From Nanobdellota archaeon (GTDB lineage Archaea; Nanobdellota; Nanobdellia; Pacearchaeales; GW2011-AR1): a DNA stretch of 54,466 bases. Within the stretch, counting starts at the first letter, position 1, and each line of letters begins with the position of its first letter. Below the pieces are notes generated by a model. That model did no database searches. It was not told where the DNA came from and saw only the letters and a list, made by a program, of their open reading frames with translations. A program made the position numbers and the translations under genes. Shown one piece after another: positions 32,761 to 40,825 of the stretch. The DNA is taken from assembly GCA_018816335.1 (NCBI GenBank), contig JAHIVP010000017.1, positions 1-54,466 of the forward strand, read 5' to 3'.

Positions 32761-33840
32761 TTATGTTTTATATTCCCCCCCTATAGCTTCCTTTATATTA
32801 CTATAACCATCTTTCTCTAACAACTCAACTAACTCTTTATTTATCTTTTTAATAACTCCAGGACCACCATAAATCATTCCAGTAATAAGTTGAATAAGAG
32901 AAGCACCTTTTTTAATTTTATCATAAGCATCTTGTCCATTAAACACCCCTCCAACCCCAATTATCACAAACTTCCCTTTTGTCTTCTTGTACACATACTC
33001 AATCATACTATTTGCTTTTTTAGCAACATGTTTTCCAGAAACTCCTCCTGGAAACTTCAACTTAGGATCTTTAGTCAATCCATTTCTTTTTTTACTTAAA
33101 TTACTAATAACAAATCCATTAATTTTATATTTCCCAGCAAGTTCAATAATCTTATCCAACTTTTTCTTATCTAAATCAGGAGATATCTTCATAAATATAA
33201 TTTCTTTTTTCCTTACCTTTTCTATCTTTTTTAACAAAGCTTCTAATAATTTATCATTTTCAAAACTACAACCATCTCCAGAATTTGGACAACTAATATT
33301 AATTGTAATATAATCTCCAATATCTTTCATCTTCATAAAACCACTAAAATAATCTTCAACACTTGCATCTCCTTTAATATTTTTATCATTTGTTTTAGCA
33401 ACACTAACTCCGACAGGAATTCTAAATTTCTTTCCTTCTAATCTTTTATTAATCTTATCAGCCCCTTCATTACACAATCCATAATAAACAATTATTCCTT
33501 TATCTTTTACAAGTCTATGTAATCTTGGTTTAGGATTTCCTTCACAAGGATGAGCAGTCACACTTCCAACCTCAACAAAACCAAATCCAATATCAGGCAT
33601 AAAATCAGTTAAAACAGCATTCTTATCAAAACCAGCAGCCAACCCAACAGGATTATCAAACTTAATTCCTAAAACTTCATTTTCTAACTTTTCATTTTTA
33701 TAAACAAACATCCCTCTAACTAACCTAGACAATTTAGTAAAAGAAGCAAACCTACCCAAACGAGTCAGCCTATCATGGACTTTCTCAGGATCTTGCTTAA
33801 ACAACATTGGTCTTATTATTTTTTTATACATCTTCAACAA
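32761..33840 (-). CDS. pyrD: dihydroorotate dehydrogenase (class 2-like)
   Basis: FMN enzyme of pyrimidine synthesis, 359 residues. Segments: NPVGLAAGFDKNA, FVEVGSVTAHPCEGNPKPRL, the catalytic region ITINISCPNSGDG, FMKISPDL, FVISNLS, and the FMN site IIGVGGVFNGQDAYDKIKKG ASL. The N-terminal helices (MYKKIIRPMLF...PEKVHDRL) mark the membrane-associated class 2 type. The catalytic residue is Cys where class 2 enzymes usually have Ser. It overlaps the upstream polyferredoxin gene by 17 nt, so a route for electrons into the membrane is nearby. Confidence 0.93.
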   Translation of the reverse strand: MLKMYKKIIRPMLFKQDPEKVHDRLTRLGRFASFTKLSRLVRGMFVYKNEKLENEVLGIKFDNPVGLAAGFDKNAVLTDFMPDIGFGFVEVGSVTAHPCEGNPKPRLHRLVKDKGIIVYYGLCNEGADKINKRLEGKKFRIPVGVSVAKTNDKNIKGDASVEDYFSGFMKMKDIGDYITINISCPNSGDGCSFENDKLLEALLKKIEKVRKKEIIFMKISPDLDKKKLDKIIELAGKYKINGFVISNLSKKRNGLTKDPKLKFPGGVSGKHVAKKANSMIEYVYKKTKGKFVIIGVGGVFNGQDAYDKIKKGASLIQLITGMIYGGPGVIKKINKELVELLEKDGYSNIKEAIGGEYKT

Positions 33841-35314
33841 TCAAAACCCCCTTCATCCCCGCCTCCTTATGCCCAGGAATCTTACAATAAAATTCATACT
33901 CTCCTTCTTCCAAAGCATTTATCCTAATCCTCCTACTTCCACCCCCCTCCAAATTTACATGAACATCCATCTCATCAATATCAAACGAATGAATAACATC
34001 AACATTTGTTATATTTATATCAAAATAACCTTTTTTAACTTTTATGATACTCGGATTAAACCCCATACTATATGCATCCATCTGAACAACACCACCTTCT
34101 TCAACAACATAAACATTCCCACTATAAGAAAATAAACTCAAAGGCCCAGGAATCAAAACCAAAACCCAAAATCCAGCAATAGCAATTATACTAATAAAAT
34201 AAACTAAAAACCTTTTATCAAACAAATCATAAGACAATTTAGAGCTCCATATAACTCCAATTCCTAAAATAATATATTTACTAACAGCAATCATTGTATC
34301 TCCAATACTTGTTAACGGAGTTAAAAATCCAAATACAATTAAAAAGAAAAACAATGAAAAAACCAATGGCAAATAAACAAAACCAGAATTTCTCAAATTT
34401 TCTCTATAACTTCCTTTTACAAATAAATTAATAAATAAAAATAATCCTAAAAAAATCCCAATCCACAAAACAAAATCTATTGCCCTAAGCAAACTTCCAC
34501 TAGCATCAAAAAATCTCAATAACAAAGTTCCTCTAGTAGTCAACAAAACAGACATTCCTAACAAAGCAATAATAAAAAAACTCTCTCTCAAACTAAAACC
34601 AGCTTTTTCCCTTAATTCTTCTCCAGCTTTTATTTTACATATTTTAGCAGAATCATAAGGACAATTTTTAATACAATAACCACACATCACACAATCTTTA
34701 TTAGACTTAATTTTTGGAACATTAATAAAAGTAGGACATTTTGGATACTCTCCTCCTACAACACACTCTTTTGTCTTACACTTCTCACATTTTACTTTAT
34801 CTGTTCTAACTCCTAAAAAAGATAATCTTGAAAAACTCCCAAACAAAGTTCCAATCGGACAAAACATTTTACAAAAACCCCAACCAGGCAAAATAAGACC
34901 TAATAAAAATCCAGCAGAAACAAAAGACACAAGAAAAAATATTGTAACTTGTGTTGATGAAAACAATCCTGAAATCTGTTCCCAAAAAACAATTAGAAAA
35001 AATACAACAAATGGAATAAATCCATACCTATAAAATTTTGTCTTTCTTTTTTTACTTAATGAATTCCCAACTTCATTTGCTAAACCAACAGGACAAATAA
35101 ACCCACACCATAATCTTCCTAAAAATATTAAACTCACATATAATAACGGCCACCAAAACACCCATAAAACAAACATCATTAAACTAGAATTAAATCCAAA
35201 GATTATCTTCACACTACCAATATACAAAACTATCAAAGCAAAAATAAAACCAATAGCAGAAATTATTCTAATAATTAAAGGAAACCAAGATTTTTTAACT
35301 AATTTATTAAACAT
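33824..35314 (-). CDS. membrane polyferredoxin fused to a C-terminal cupredoxin
   Basis: 496 residues. The N-terminal part is NapH/NosR-like: several membrane helices, two cytoplasmic-side Cys motifs (CGFICPVG and CKMFCPIG), and 4Fe-4S motifs (CEKCKTKEC...CPTF; CVMCGYCIKNCPYDSAKIC). More helices follow, then an outer domain of about 100 residues ending in a blue-copper site (IHSFDIDEMDV and FYCKIPGHKEAGM: His, Cys, His, Met). This would carry electrons from cytoplasmic ferredoxin to an extracytoplasmic copper centre. The fusion is uncommon. The gene follows the PCYCGC protein by 3 nt. Confidence 0.88.
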   Translation of the reverse strand: MFNKLVKKSWFPLIIRIISAIGFIFALIVLYIGSVKIIFGFNSSLMMFVLWVFWWPLLYVSLIFLGRLWCGFICPVGLANEVGNSLSKKRKTKFYRYGFIPFVVFFLIVFWEQISGLFSSTQVTIFFLVSFVSAGFLLGLILPGWGFCKMFCPIGTLFGSFSRLSFLGVRTDKVKCEKCKTKECVVGGEYPKCPTFINVPKIKSNKDCVMCGYCIKNCPYDSAKICKIKAGEELREKAGFSLRESFFIIALLGMSVLLTTRGTLLLRFFDASGSLLRAIDFVLWIGIFLGLFLFINLFVKGSYRENLRNSGFVYLPLVFSLFFFLIVFGFLTPLTSIGDTMIAVSKYIILGIGVIWSSKLSYDLFDKRFLVYFISIIAIAGFWVLVLIPGPLSLFSYSGNVYVVEEGGVVQMDAYSMGFNPSIIKVKKGYFDINITNVDVIHSFDIDEMDVHVNLEGGGSRRIRINALEEGEYEFYCKIPGHKEAGMKGVLIVEDV

Positions 35315-35317
35315 TTT

Positions 35318-35725
35318 CTATCCACTTTCTACAGGAGGAGCATACTTCACATCTACATACTCAATTATCTCTTCCATACTCCTTCCTTCATTATACATTC
35401 TTTTAACATCAAGAGTTGTCCCTAAACACCCTCCACATAAAGTACCATGGTCAGAAATACTACCATCCTCATTAAAATAACATTGTTTATTACTTTCATG
35501 ACCTATGTTTAAACATCCACAATAACACGGAACTTGTTCTAAAACATCTGGATTTTCAACAGCAAAAATATATGCCTCTCTAACATTTTCATTTGGATGA
35601 TTGTAAATTTCATCAGGCAAACCAAATTCATTTCCTCGAGGATTTAACATAGCATATAATCCAAAAACTATCAAACCTATAATTACAACAACTCCTATAG
35701 TTTTCAAATTTATTTTATATTTCAT
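35318..35725 (-). CDS. PCYCGC-motif membrane-anchored protein
   Basis: 135 residues: a membrane anchor (TIGVVVIIGLIVFGLYAML) then an outer domain with the diagnostic PCYCGC (C67, C69, C71), GHESNKQC, ISDHGTLCGGC. This matches the PCYCGC family (PF13798-like), Cys- and His-rich extracytoplasmic proteins thought to bind metal. Short helix repeats and EEIIEYVDVKY follow, as in the family. It heads the transcript of the polyferredoxin-cupredoxin and pyrD genes; its promoter carries the GAAACTAGTTTC palindrome. Confidence 0.88.
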   Translation of the reverse strand: MKYKINLKTIGVVVIIGLIVFGLYAMLNPRGNEFGLPDEIYNHPNENVREAYIFAVENPDVLEQVPCYCGCLNIGHESNKQCYFNEDGSISDHGTLCGGCLGTTLDVKRMYNEGRSMEEIIEYVDVKYAPPVESG

Positions 35726-35746
35726 ATTATTAAATAAAAAAATAAG

Positions 35747-35775
35747 TATATAACCCTGTGTATGAAACTAGTTTC
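35747..35775 (-). promoter_or_regulatory. redox-regulon promoter 1 (TATA plus GAAACTAGTTTC)
   Basis: Perfect 12-bp palindrome GAAACTAGTTTC at 35764-35775, lying upstream (minus sense) of a TATA box at 35747-35754. The distance between the two starts is 17 bp, the same as at two other promoters in the island. Placement upstream of TATA, over the BRE region, allows either activation or repression. Confidence 0.8.
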
Positions 35776-35777
35776 GT

Positions 35778-36239
35778 CTATTCTAAAACACATCCACTCA
35801 ACTCAGAAAGCTTTTCAATTGTGTGAATCCCAGAATAAGTATTCCCCTCAATTTCCCAAGTCGGAGTAATCTCAACTCCTTTCTCATCACACAATTCATC
35901 TTCAATAATACATTGTTTATAATCTAAATACTTCTCAGATTTCCCAAACATATTCAGCTGCTGAATAGTATATGAACATCCATCATTTCCATAAACAACA
36001 ACTCCTTTTTCACTTAAACAAGTCGCAAAACCATCTAAAACTCCTGTCTTCTGAGACTTAATATAAAATGTTCCAGAAATCAAACCAATAATTAACACAA
36101 TACCCACAATATAAATATATTTTTTAAAATTAATTTTACCTTTAGTATTTTCTTTTATAGCATGTGCCATACTTTTATGTTGTTCTAAACTTTCTACAGC
36201 ATTAAATTTCTTATTGCATACATCACATTCAAAACTCAT
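35778..36239 (-). CDS. C2H2 finger-membrane helix-thioredoxin-like protein
   Basis: 153 residues from the ATG at 36239, chosen for its AGGAGG site. A cytoplasmic C2H2 zinc finger (FECDVCNKKFNAVESLEQHK..H) is followed by a membrane helix and an outer thioredoxin-like domain of the kind seen with VKOR (FATCLSEKGVVVYGNDGCSY, ITPTWEIEGNTYSG). The usual CxxC is CSYT, leaving one active-site thiol; other cysteines (QCIIEDELC, SGC) are retained. It sits in the same stretch as the triple-CxxC protein and may relay thiol state across the membrane. Confidence 0.78.
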   Translation of the reverse strand: MSFECDVCNKKFNAVESLEQHKSMAHAIKENTKGKINFKKYIYIVGIVLIIGLISGTFYIKSQKTGVLDGFATCLSEKGVVVYGNDGCSYTIQQLNMFGKSEKYLDYKQCIIEDELCDEKGVEITPTWEIEGNTYSGIHTIEKLSELSGCVLE

Positions 36240-36250
36240 TTTTCCTCCTG

Positions 36251-36406
36251 TTAACGCCCACACCCAGCACCAGCATACTGACCACCACCAAAGCTAGAAG
36301 TCGCAGCTCCTGTAGTCCCACCATCATTTCCAAGAGACATTCCAAAAATAATAGCAGCAATAATAAGAACAACAATTATCAGAACTGTCTTACTATCAAT
36401 TTCCAT
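36251..36406 (-). CDS. small membrane protein with Gly-rich Cys tail (51 aa)
   Basis: Starts MEIDSKTVLIIVVLIIAAII, one membrane helix, then a Gly/Ser/Thr-rich outer tail ending QYAGAGCGR with a single Cys. An AGGAGGAAAC site precedes the ATG, and the frame overlaps the 372-residue gene by 11 nt. Its architecture matches the 53-residue protein at 37548 (helix, low-complexity tail, C-terminal Cys). Could deliver or dock copper or form mixed disulfides; inference. Confidence 0.65.
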   Translation of the reverse strand: MEIDSKTVLIIVVLIIAAIIFGMSLGNDGGTTGAATSSFGGGQYAGAGCGR

Positions 36407-37514
36407 TGTTTCCTCCTATTGTTTGATATTTAACTCCAAGACCATCAATCCCTCTAAAAACAAACTTACCATCACTTTCAAAAGTTCCAACTTGATCTAA
36501 GCTCTTTTCAATTAAATCATAATCTCCTAATTCTTTTGACAAAACAACAGTAGGAATTATAGTTATATTATATTTAGAAATCAAACTCTTTCCAGCAGAA
36601 GATGAAACTTCAACATAATTTTCTCCATCAATAAAAACTCCAATTCTCTGAAATCCAGATTTCAACTCTGTAATATTAAAACAATCCTCACAACTACTAT
36701 TCTGAAGATAAGTAATATCCACCTTCCCAATAATTTTTCCAGTTAAAATTTCCTTATGTGGATAAATAGGATTTTTAAAAGTATAATATTCATCACTAGA
36801 ATCATCTATAACAGATGTTAGTACTTCAGTTAACCACCAGTATTCATCAATATCTTTTGACAACAATAAACTTGGAATCATTTTTAATTCATTTCCAGAT
36901 ATTAAACCTTTTCCAGCTTCTGATTTTGAATCTATAATTTCATAATTTCCAACCATAACACCTAAACTTTCAAATTGTTCTCTCATCTTTGATAAACTTC
37001 CACATTCACTACAAGTTCCATCTATAATCTCTTTCATATCAATAAGACCTTTCACTTCATCAGAATCAACTTCTACATATGGAACAGGCCTATCAAATAC
37101 AATAGCATCATCACTTTTTGTAAAAACAGTTTCATCAACAGCAATTTTATCTAAATCATCTGAATAAACAACCATTACAGGAAATCTTGTAAAACCAAAT
37201 TTACTAATTAACTCTCTAGCCTCATCAGAATCTCTTGAAATAATTCTTTCATTTTCAACAACAACTCCTTGAACACCTTTAATCAAAGTTGAACTATCTT
37301 CAATATTAAAACAATCCTCACATCCACTTATCTTTATAATTTCAACATCATAAGTTTCAACTCCTGGAACAGAAGGTGATGAAATAAATCTAGGATATAA
37401 CATAAATATAAGATAAGCAGCTAATATTACAACTATTATAACCATTGCTTTTTCTTCTTTACTAAACTTTTTGCTCTTTGTCATTTTCTCTAATAATTTT
37501 CCCCTCCCCACCAT
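36396..37514 (-). CDS. membrane-anchored protein with three CxxC thioredoxin-like repeats
   Basis: 372 residues: an N-terminal anchor (MVIIVVILAAYLIFMLY) then three outer repeats, each with a CxxC and an IPT/IPS/FPV cis-proline-like site. The CxxC sites are SGCEDCFN (C65, C68), GTCSECGS (C168, C171) and SSCEDCFN (C275, C278); the sites FPVMVVYS, IPSLLLSK and IPTVVLSK follow. Repeats one and three are closest to each other. This would be a multi-thiol electron carrier or disulfide exchanger outside the membrane, probably working with the DsbA/DsbB pair. Met1 or Met11 may be the start. Confidence 0.8.
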   Translation of the reverse strand: MVGRGKLLEKMTKSKKFSKEEKAMVIIVVILAAYLIFMLYPRFISSPSVPGVETYDVEIIKISGCEDCFNIEDSSTLIKGVQGVVVENERIISRDSDEARELISKFGFTRFPVMVVYSDDLDKIAVDETVFTKSDDAIVFDRPVPYVEVDSDEVKGLIDMKEIIDGTCSECGSLSKMREQFESLGVMVGNYEIIDSKSEAGKGLISGNELKMIPSLLLSKDIDEYWWLTEVLTSVIDDSSDEYYTFKNPIYPHKEILTGKIIGKVDITYLQNSSCEDCFNITELKSGFQRIGVFIDGENYVEVSSSAGKSLISKYNITIIPTVVLSKELGDYDLIEKSLDQVGTFESDGKFVFRGIDGLGVKYQTIGGNNGN

Positions 37515-37547
37515 TTAAAAAAAAATAAAAAAATAAAAAAATAAAAA

Positions 37548-37709
37548 TTAGCAACCCCCAACCATTCCACTACTTTGTGCAGCTTGTCCTGCAGATTGTG
37601 CAGCAGGGATTACTTGACTACTTGATGATCCACCTTGAAAAAAGGTTATGTAAACTACAGCAATCACCAAAATAGCTATTATTACCCATAAAATAACTCT
37701 TCTATCCAT
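37548..37709 (-). CDS. small membrane protein with MVGGC tail (53 aa)
   Basis: Starts MDRRVILWVIIAILVIAVVY, one membrane helix, followed by an Ala/Ser/Gln-rich stretch and the ending SSGMVGGC. The last five residues, MVGGC, are the same as those of the 238-residue protein 9 nt upstream in the operon. A shared terminal Cys suggests a lipidation-, metal- or disulfide-linked tail. Family unknown. Confidence 0.7.
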   Translation of the reverse strand: MDRRVILWVIIAILVIAVVYITFFQGGSSSSQVIPAAQSAGQAAQSSGMVGGC

Positions 37710-37718
37710 TTTGATTTT

Positions 37719-38435
37719 TTAACAGCCTCCAACCATTTCACCACCACCAGATGCTTGTCCTTTCTCAATACCTCTATGTGCGTTGCTTGCTAAGTTAATA
37801 TAGTTAACTTCAATCCCTTGTTCTTTAAGAACTTGTGCTTTCTGTTCATGAATTCCAGGGAAAAACAAAACTTTCCATTTTCCAATCTCTTCTAGAATTT
37901 CATCATCTGTAAACTCATCTCCATGATTTTGGATTAAATACTTTCCTAAACCTCTCATAGCAAAACTATGTGCACACCCACAAGCAGCTTGACCATTTTC
38001 AAATATCACAGAATTAGCACCACAGCAAAATTCACATGAAATTTTCAAAAGAATTGTTGTATATCTTTGCAACTCATCTCCTTCTAAAGTAACAGTCCTA
38101 TCAACATTAGACAGAACACCAATTGTTTGATCTGCTAATTGCGGATTTGAAGCTGAAACTCCATCATATGAGATACCTAGTTCTTCACCATATACAGCAG
38201 GAATACCAGTAGGGATTATCTCAGAAGCAGATACAGTTCCTATACCCCCAGCTCCTCCAGTACCCTTTCCAATATTGTACATTAAAAGCAAAGCCAATAC
38301 AGCGATTATTGCTATCTGAACATAAAACTCAGTATCACTTTTCTGAACTTTTCCACTTTTTCCAATATCGAGTTCATCATGATCATCTTTTTCCTCATGA
38401 TCTTCCTTATCTTCTTTTTCTTGATCTTTAGACAT
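37719..38435 (-). CDS. PCYCGC-like Cys-rich membrane protein
   Basis: 238 residues: a charged cytoplasmic head rich in Asp/Glu/Lys/His (KEDHEEKDDHDELD), one membrane helix (VQIAIIAVLALLLMYNIG), then an outer domain with KISCEFCCGA (C134, C137, C138) and ACGCAHSFAMRG (C152, C154, H156). That resembles the PCYCGC arrangement. The C-terminus is QASGGGEMVGGC. It heads a transcript with its own GAAACTAGTTTC promoter and strong GGAGG site. Probably binds copper or another thiophilic metal outside the cell membrane. Confidence 0.75.
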   Translation of the reverse strand: MSKDQEKEDKEDHEEKDDHDELDIGKSGKVQKSDTEFYVQIAIIAVLALLLMYNIGKGTGGAGGIGTVSASEIIPTGIPAVYGEELGISYDGVSASNPQLADQTIGVLSNVDRTVTLEGDELQRYTTILLKISCEFCCGANSVIFENGQAACGCAHSFAMRGLGKYLIQNHGDEFTDDEILEEIGKWKVLFFPGIHEQKAQVLKEQGIEVNYINLASNAHRGIEKGQASGGGEMVGGC

Positions 38436-38481
38436 CTTTTTCCTCCAACTTTATTTAATTAAAATTATACAATAAATAAAG

Positions 38482-38510
38482 TATATAAAAGTGTGTATGA
38501 AACTAGTTTC
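38482..38510 (-). promoter_or_regulatory. redox-regulon promoter 2 (TATA plus GAAACTAGTTTC)
   Basis: Same palindrome GAAACTAGTTTC at 38499-38510 and TATATAAAA at 38482-38490 (plus view), starts 17 bp apart. The segment between them, GTGTGTAT, also matches promoter 1 (CTGTGTAT). Drives the 238-residue gene. Confidence 0.8.
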
Positions 38511-38765
38511 GCTATTCATATGTGCCCATTAGACATTTGCCTAGGCTAAACCAAAAATTAGTAACTCATTTCATTTATTAAATTCATAAACCCAAAATCA
38601 TCTCCCACTAATTTTAGAATTTTTCCAATTAATATATTCTTATAAAATTTGGCCATGATGAAATCTGGACAAATTACAATATTGTTGCAAAGCAACCTAT
38701 CTTATAAAACGAAAGAAGAATAATATATTTAGTAATCTTTATAATCTATAAAATAATTTAATCTT
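38511..38765. other. divergent spacer
   Basis: No gene seen. Contains a short hairpin GTTGC-AAA-GCAAC near 38693-38705, and AT-rich sequence with TATA-like ATAATATATTTAG about 35-50 bp before the plus-strand gene at 38766. Confidence 0.4.
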
Positions 38766-39221
38766 ATGAAAAAAAGAATAATAACTCTCCTAATAATAAT
38801 ATTCATTTTAAATTTAATCTGGGAGTTTTCTCATTTCCCTCTCTATATAGATTTATCCTGGGAAAATTCAACTCTCCATCTTATTTACGCAACCTTCGGA
38901 GACCTATTACTAATCTCAATTATCTTCACAATCATATCATTAAAAAACAAAACAATAAATTGGATAAACAAATCATCAATCTTCGACTACATTTTAATAA
39001 CATTTTTAGGAATAATAATAGCAGTATTTATAGAACTCAGAGCTTTTGTAGAAAATAAATGGGAGTACACTCAATACATGCCAACAATTTTTTCAATTGG
39101 TTTAACACCTCTTATACAACTTGCAGTCACAGGAATTTTATCTCTATTAATATTAAATTTTATCTTCAAACAAAAACAGAAAGTAAAACAACCACATACC
39201 ACAAAATCAAATTTATTATAG
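38766..39221 (+). CDS. four-helix membrane protein (151 aa)
   Basis: Four hydrophobic helices starting IITLLIIIFILNLIWEFSHF, with the conserved-looking NLIWEFSHFPLY and FIELRAFVENKWEYTQYMPT. The only plus-strand gene in the redox island; its end overlaps the convergent minus-strand gene by 56 bp. It may be an integral enzyme or transporter accessory. Family not recognised with confidence. Confidence 0.7.
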   Translation: MKKRIITLLIIIFILNLIWEFSHFPLYIDLSWENSTLHLIYATFGDLLLISIIFTIISLKNKTINWINKSSIFDYILITFLGIIIAVFIELRAFVENKWEYTQYMPTIFSIGLTPLIQLAVTGILSLLILNFIFKQKQKVKQPHTTKSNLL

Positions 39222-39609
39222 AAAAAATCTTCATCTTTTTCTTGGCTCTAATAAAACCTAAAGTTGGTTTATCATCTCCTTTCGGAGCAAAATCCATCAT
39301 CTTTTTAGAATTCAATCCTAACAAAACTCCAATTATCACAATCCAAGCAACTAAAATATGTTTAATCAAAAGATTTTGAGTATTTAATTCCCAACGTATA
39401 TAACTCGGAAGAAGAATTCCAGAAACAATTAATAATAAAATTCCAATCCATATCATCTTTACAATTGCAGGAGAAATTTTCATTGCTGCTTTTGCAACAT
39501 CTTTATCTTTTCCAGCTTTTGCCGAGATAATTGCCATAACTGTTGCTCCACCAACACCCCAAATTAATCCAATATCATGAATAAAATTTAAAATTTCTAA
39601 TCCTGCCAT
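39166..39609 (-). CDS. membrane protein (147 aa), possible metal or haem related
   Basis: Four membrane helices. His residues at helix edges (ILNFIHDIGLIWGVGGATVM and LLIKHILVAWIVIIGVLLGL) and the layout resemble CopD/DUF2269-type membrane proteins, which would fit copper handling, but the match is loose. The C-terminus overlaps the convergent plus-strand gene. It is downstream of dsbB. Confidence 0.65.
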   Translation of the reverse strand: MAGLEILNFIHDIGLIWGVGGATVMAIISAKAGKDKDVAKAAMKISPAIVKMIWIGILLLIVSGILLPSYIRWELNTQNLLIKHILVAWIVIIGVLLGLNSKKMMDFAPKGDDKPTLGFIRAKKKMKIFSIINLILWYVVVLLSVFV

Positions 39610-39644
39610 ATTTTATTTATACATTTAAACTATTTATAATTTTC

Positions 39645-40193
39645 TTAGAAACCAAAATCATCTTTCTTAAACTTCCCCCACCAAAACCACATCAAACTTA
39701 AAACAATCAAATTAGAAACAACACCCATTAAAGGCAATGTTACTAATCCATAATCAAAAACAAATTTAGTAGAACAAGCAACAGCTTCTTGAAGACACCC
39801 TCCAGAACTTGGGAACAACTGAATATAATAATGATAAGCTCCAATCACAACTCCAATAACAGTTAATGGAACAACATAATAAACAACATCTTTAGCTTTT
39901 CTATAAAGTCCAACAAATAAAACAACTACACTTGAATAAACAAAAATTCTCTGAAACCAGCAAAATCTACACGGCTCATAACCAACAATCTCAGAAAAAT
40001 ACAAACTTCCTAACATCGAAACAACAGCAACTAAAAAAGCAAATAACAAACCATTCTCCTCAAAAAACTTAATTCTTATTTTCTTCTTTGAATAATAATT
40101 ATATATAATCAAACCTAGAACAAACAACACAAACAAAATCCCAATTAAAGTCATAAACGACAACATCCCTGTAACACTTTCAACACTTACCAT
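39645..40193 (-). CDS. dsbB: disulfide bond formation protein DsbB
   Basis: Membrane quinone-dependent oxidant of DsbA. 182 residues, with the four-helix DsbB layout plus an N-terminal helix. The first Cys pair is YEPCRFCWFQRI (C75, C78) in the first outer loop, with the usual Arg/Gln after it. The second is GGCLQEAVACSTKF (C133, C140). Both reactive pairs are intact. Pairs functionally with the DsbA-like protein at 32011. It follows the GCPMCG membrane gene by 4 nt. Confidence 0.93.
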   Translation of the reverse strand: MVSVESVTGMLSFMTLIGILFVLFVLGLIIYNYYSKKKIRIKFFEENGLLFAFLVAVVSMLGSLYFSEIVGYEPCRFCWFQRIFVYSSVVVLFVGLYRKAKDVVYYVVPLTVIGVVIGAYHYYIQLFPSSGGCLQEAVACSTKFVFDYGLVTLPLMGVVSNLIVLSLMWFWWGKFKKDDFGF

Positions 40194-40197
40194 AATA

Positions 40198-40719
40198 TTA
40201 TTTATCTCCCTCTCTTTTAAATATTACTTTACATGAGATTAATCCTCTTGTCATTAAATAATCAGAAATCAATAATAAAAAAACAGATGCAATTCTTAAT
40301 TCTAATCCATGATAAGGAAAAGACATCAAAGCTAATGGCATTCCAATTAAACCAAATATAAAAGCACCACACATCGGACACCCTGCACCAAAAGCAGCAG
40401 CTATCGCTCCAATAATTCCTAAAATCCCTCCACCATTATAAGATTTACAAATAGAACTAATCTTAAAAACCATCAACACAACAAAAATCCCAAAAAACCA
40501 AGCAATAAACATAAAGCTCAAAATAGAAATATAAGCAAACCACAAACCATTCATCATAATAAAAATCTTTAAACTATATCCTGCTGTTGTTGCAACCATA
40601 AAAAAATACAAAGCTCCAAAAGTCAAAAAAACAGTTATCCAAAATATCCACTGATATTTCTTATTCTTCAATATAAATTTTACTAAATTAATTGATTCTT
40701 TTATTTTTTGTTTATCCAT
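40198..40719 (-). CDS. membrane protein with GCPMCG motif
   Basis: 173 residues, about four membrane helices. The motif GAGCPMCGAFIFG lies in a helix after a Gly/Ala-rich stretch (GGGILGIIGAIAAAFGAGCP); two further cysteines flank it (SSICKSY and GLISCKVIF). An intramembrane CxxC with this setting suggests metal transfer or quinone/thiol chemistry. Immediately upstream of dsbB, and its start is preceded by structured element copy C. Family name not recalled. Confidence 0.7.
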   Translation of the reverse strand: MDKQKIKESINLVKFILKNKKYQWIFWITVFLTFGALYFFMVATTAGYSLKIFIMMNGLWFAYISILSFMFIAWFFGIFVVLMVFKISSICKSYNGGGILGIIGAIAAAFGAGCPMCGAFIFGLIGMPLALMSFPYHGLELRIASVFLLLISDYLMTRGLISCKVIFKREGDK

Positions 40720-40722
40720 ATT

Positions 40723-40824
40723 TAAAATCTTTAGATTTTAACTGCTCGAAAATTTTTAATTCTCATTATATCCAACTCGCTCAATTATCAGGGGCCGAAT
40801 TTGAAGTGGTGGTTAGAGTTGGAT
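40723..40824 (-). promoter_or_regulatory. structured intergenic element, copy C
   Basis: Outer stem ATCCAACTC (40770-40778, plus view) / GAGTTGGAT (40816-40824). The inner part is ACCACC...GGCCCCTGATAATTGAGC. Then come hairpin two (GAGAATT-AAA-AATTTTC flanked by ATAAT and GAGCA) and hairpin three (AAAATC-TAA-AGATTTT), ending 4 nt from the ATG at 40719. It starts 1 nt after the stop of the cupredoxin gene. Confidence 0.85.
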
Positions 40825-40825
40825 T

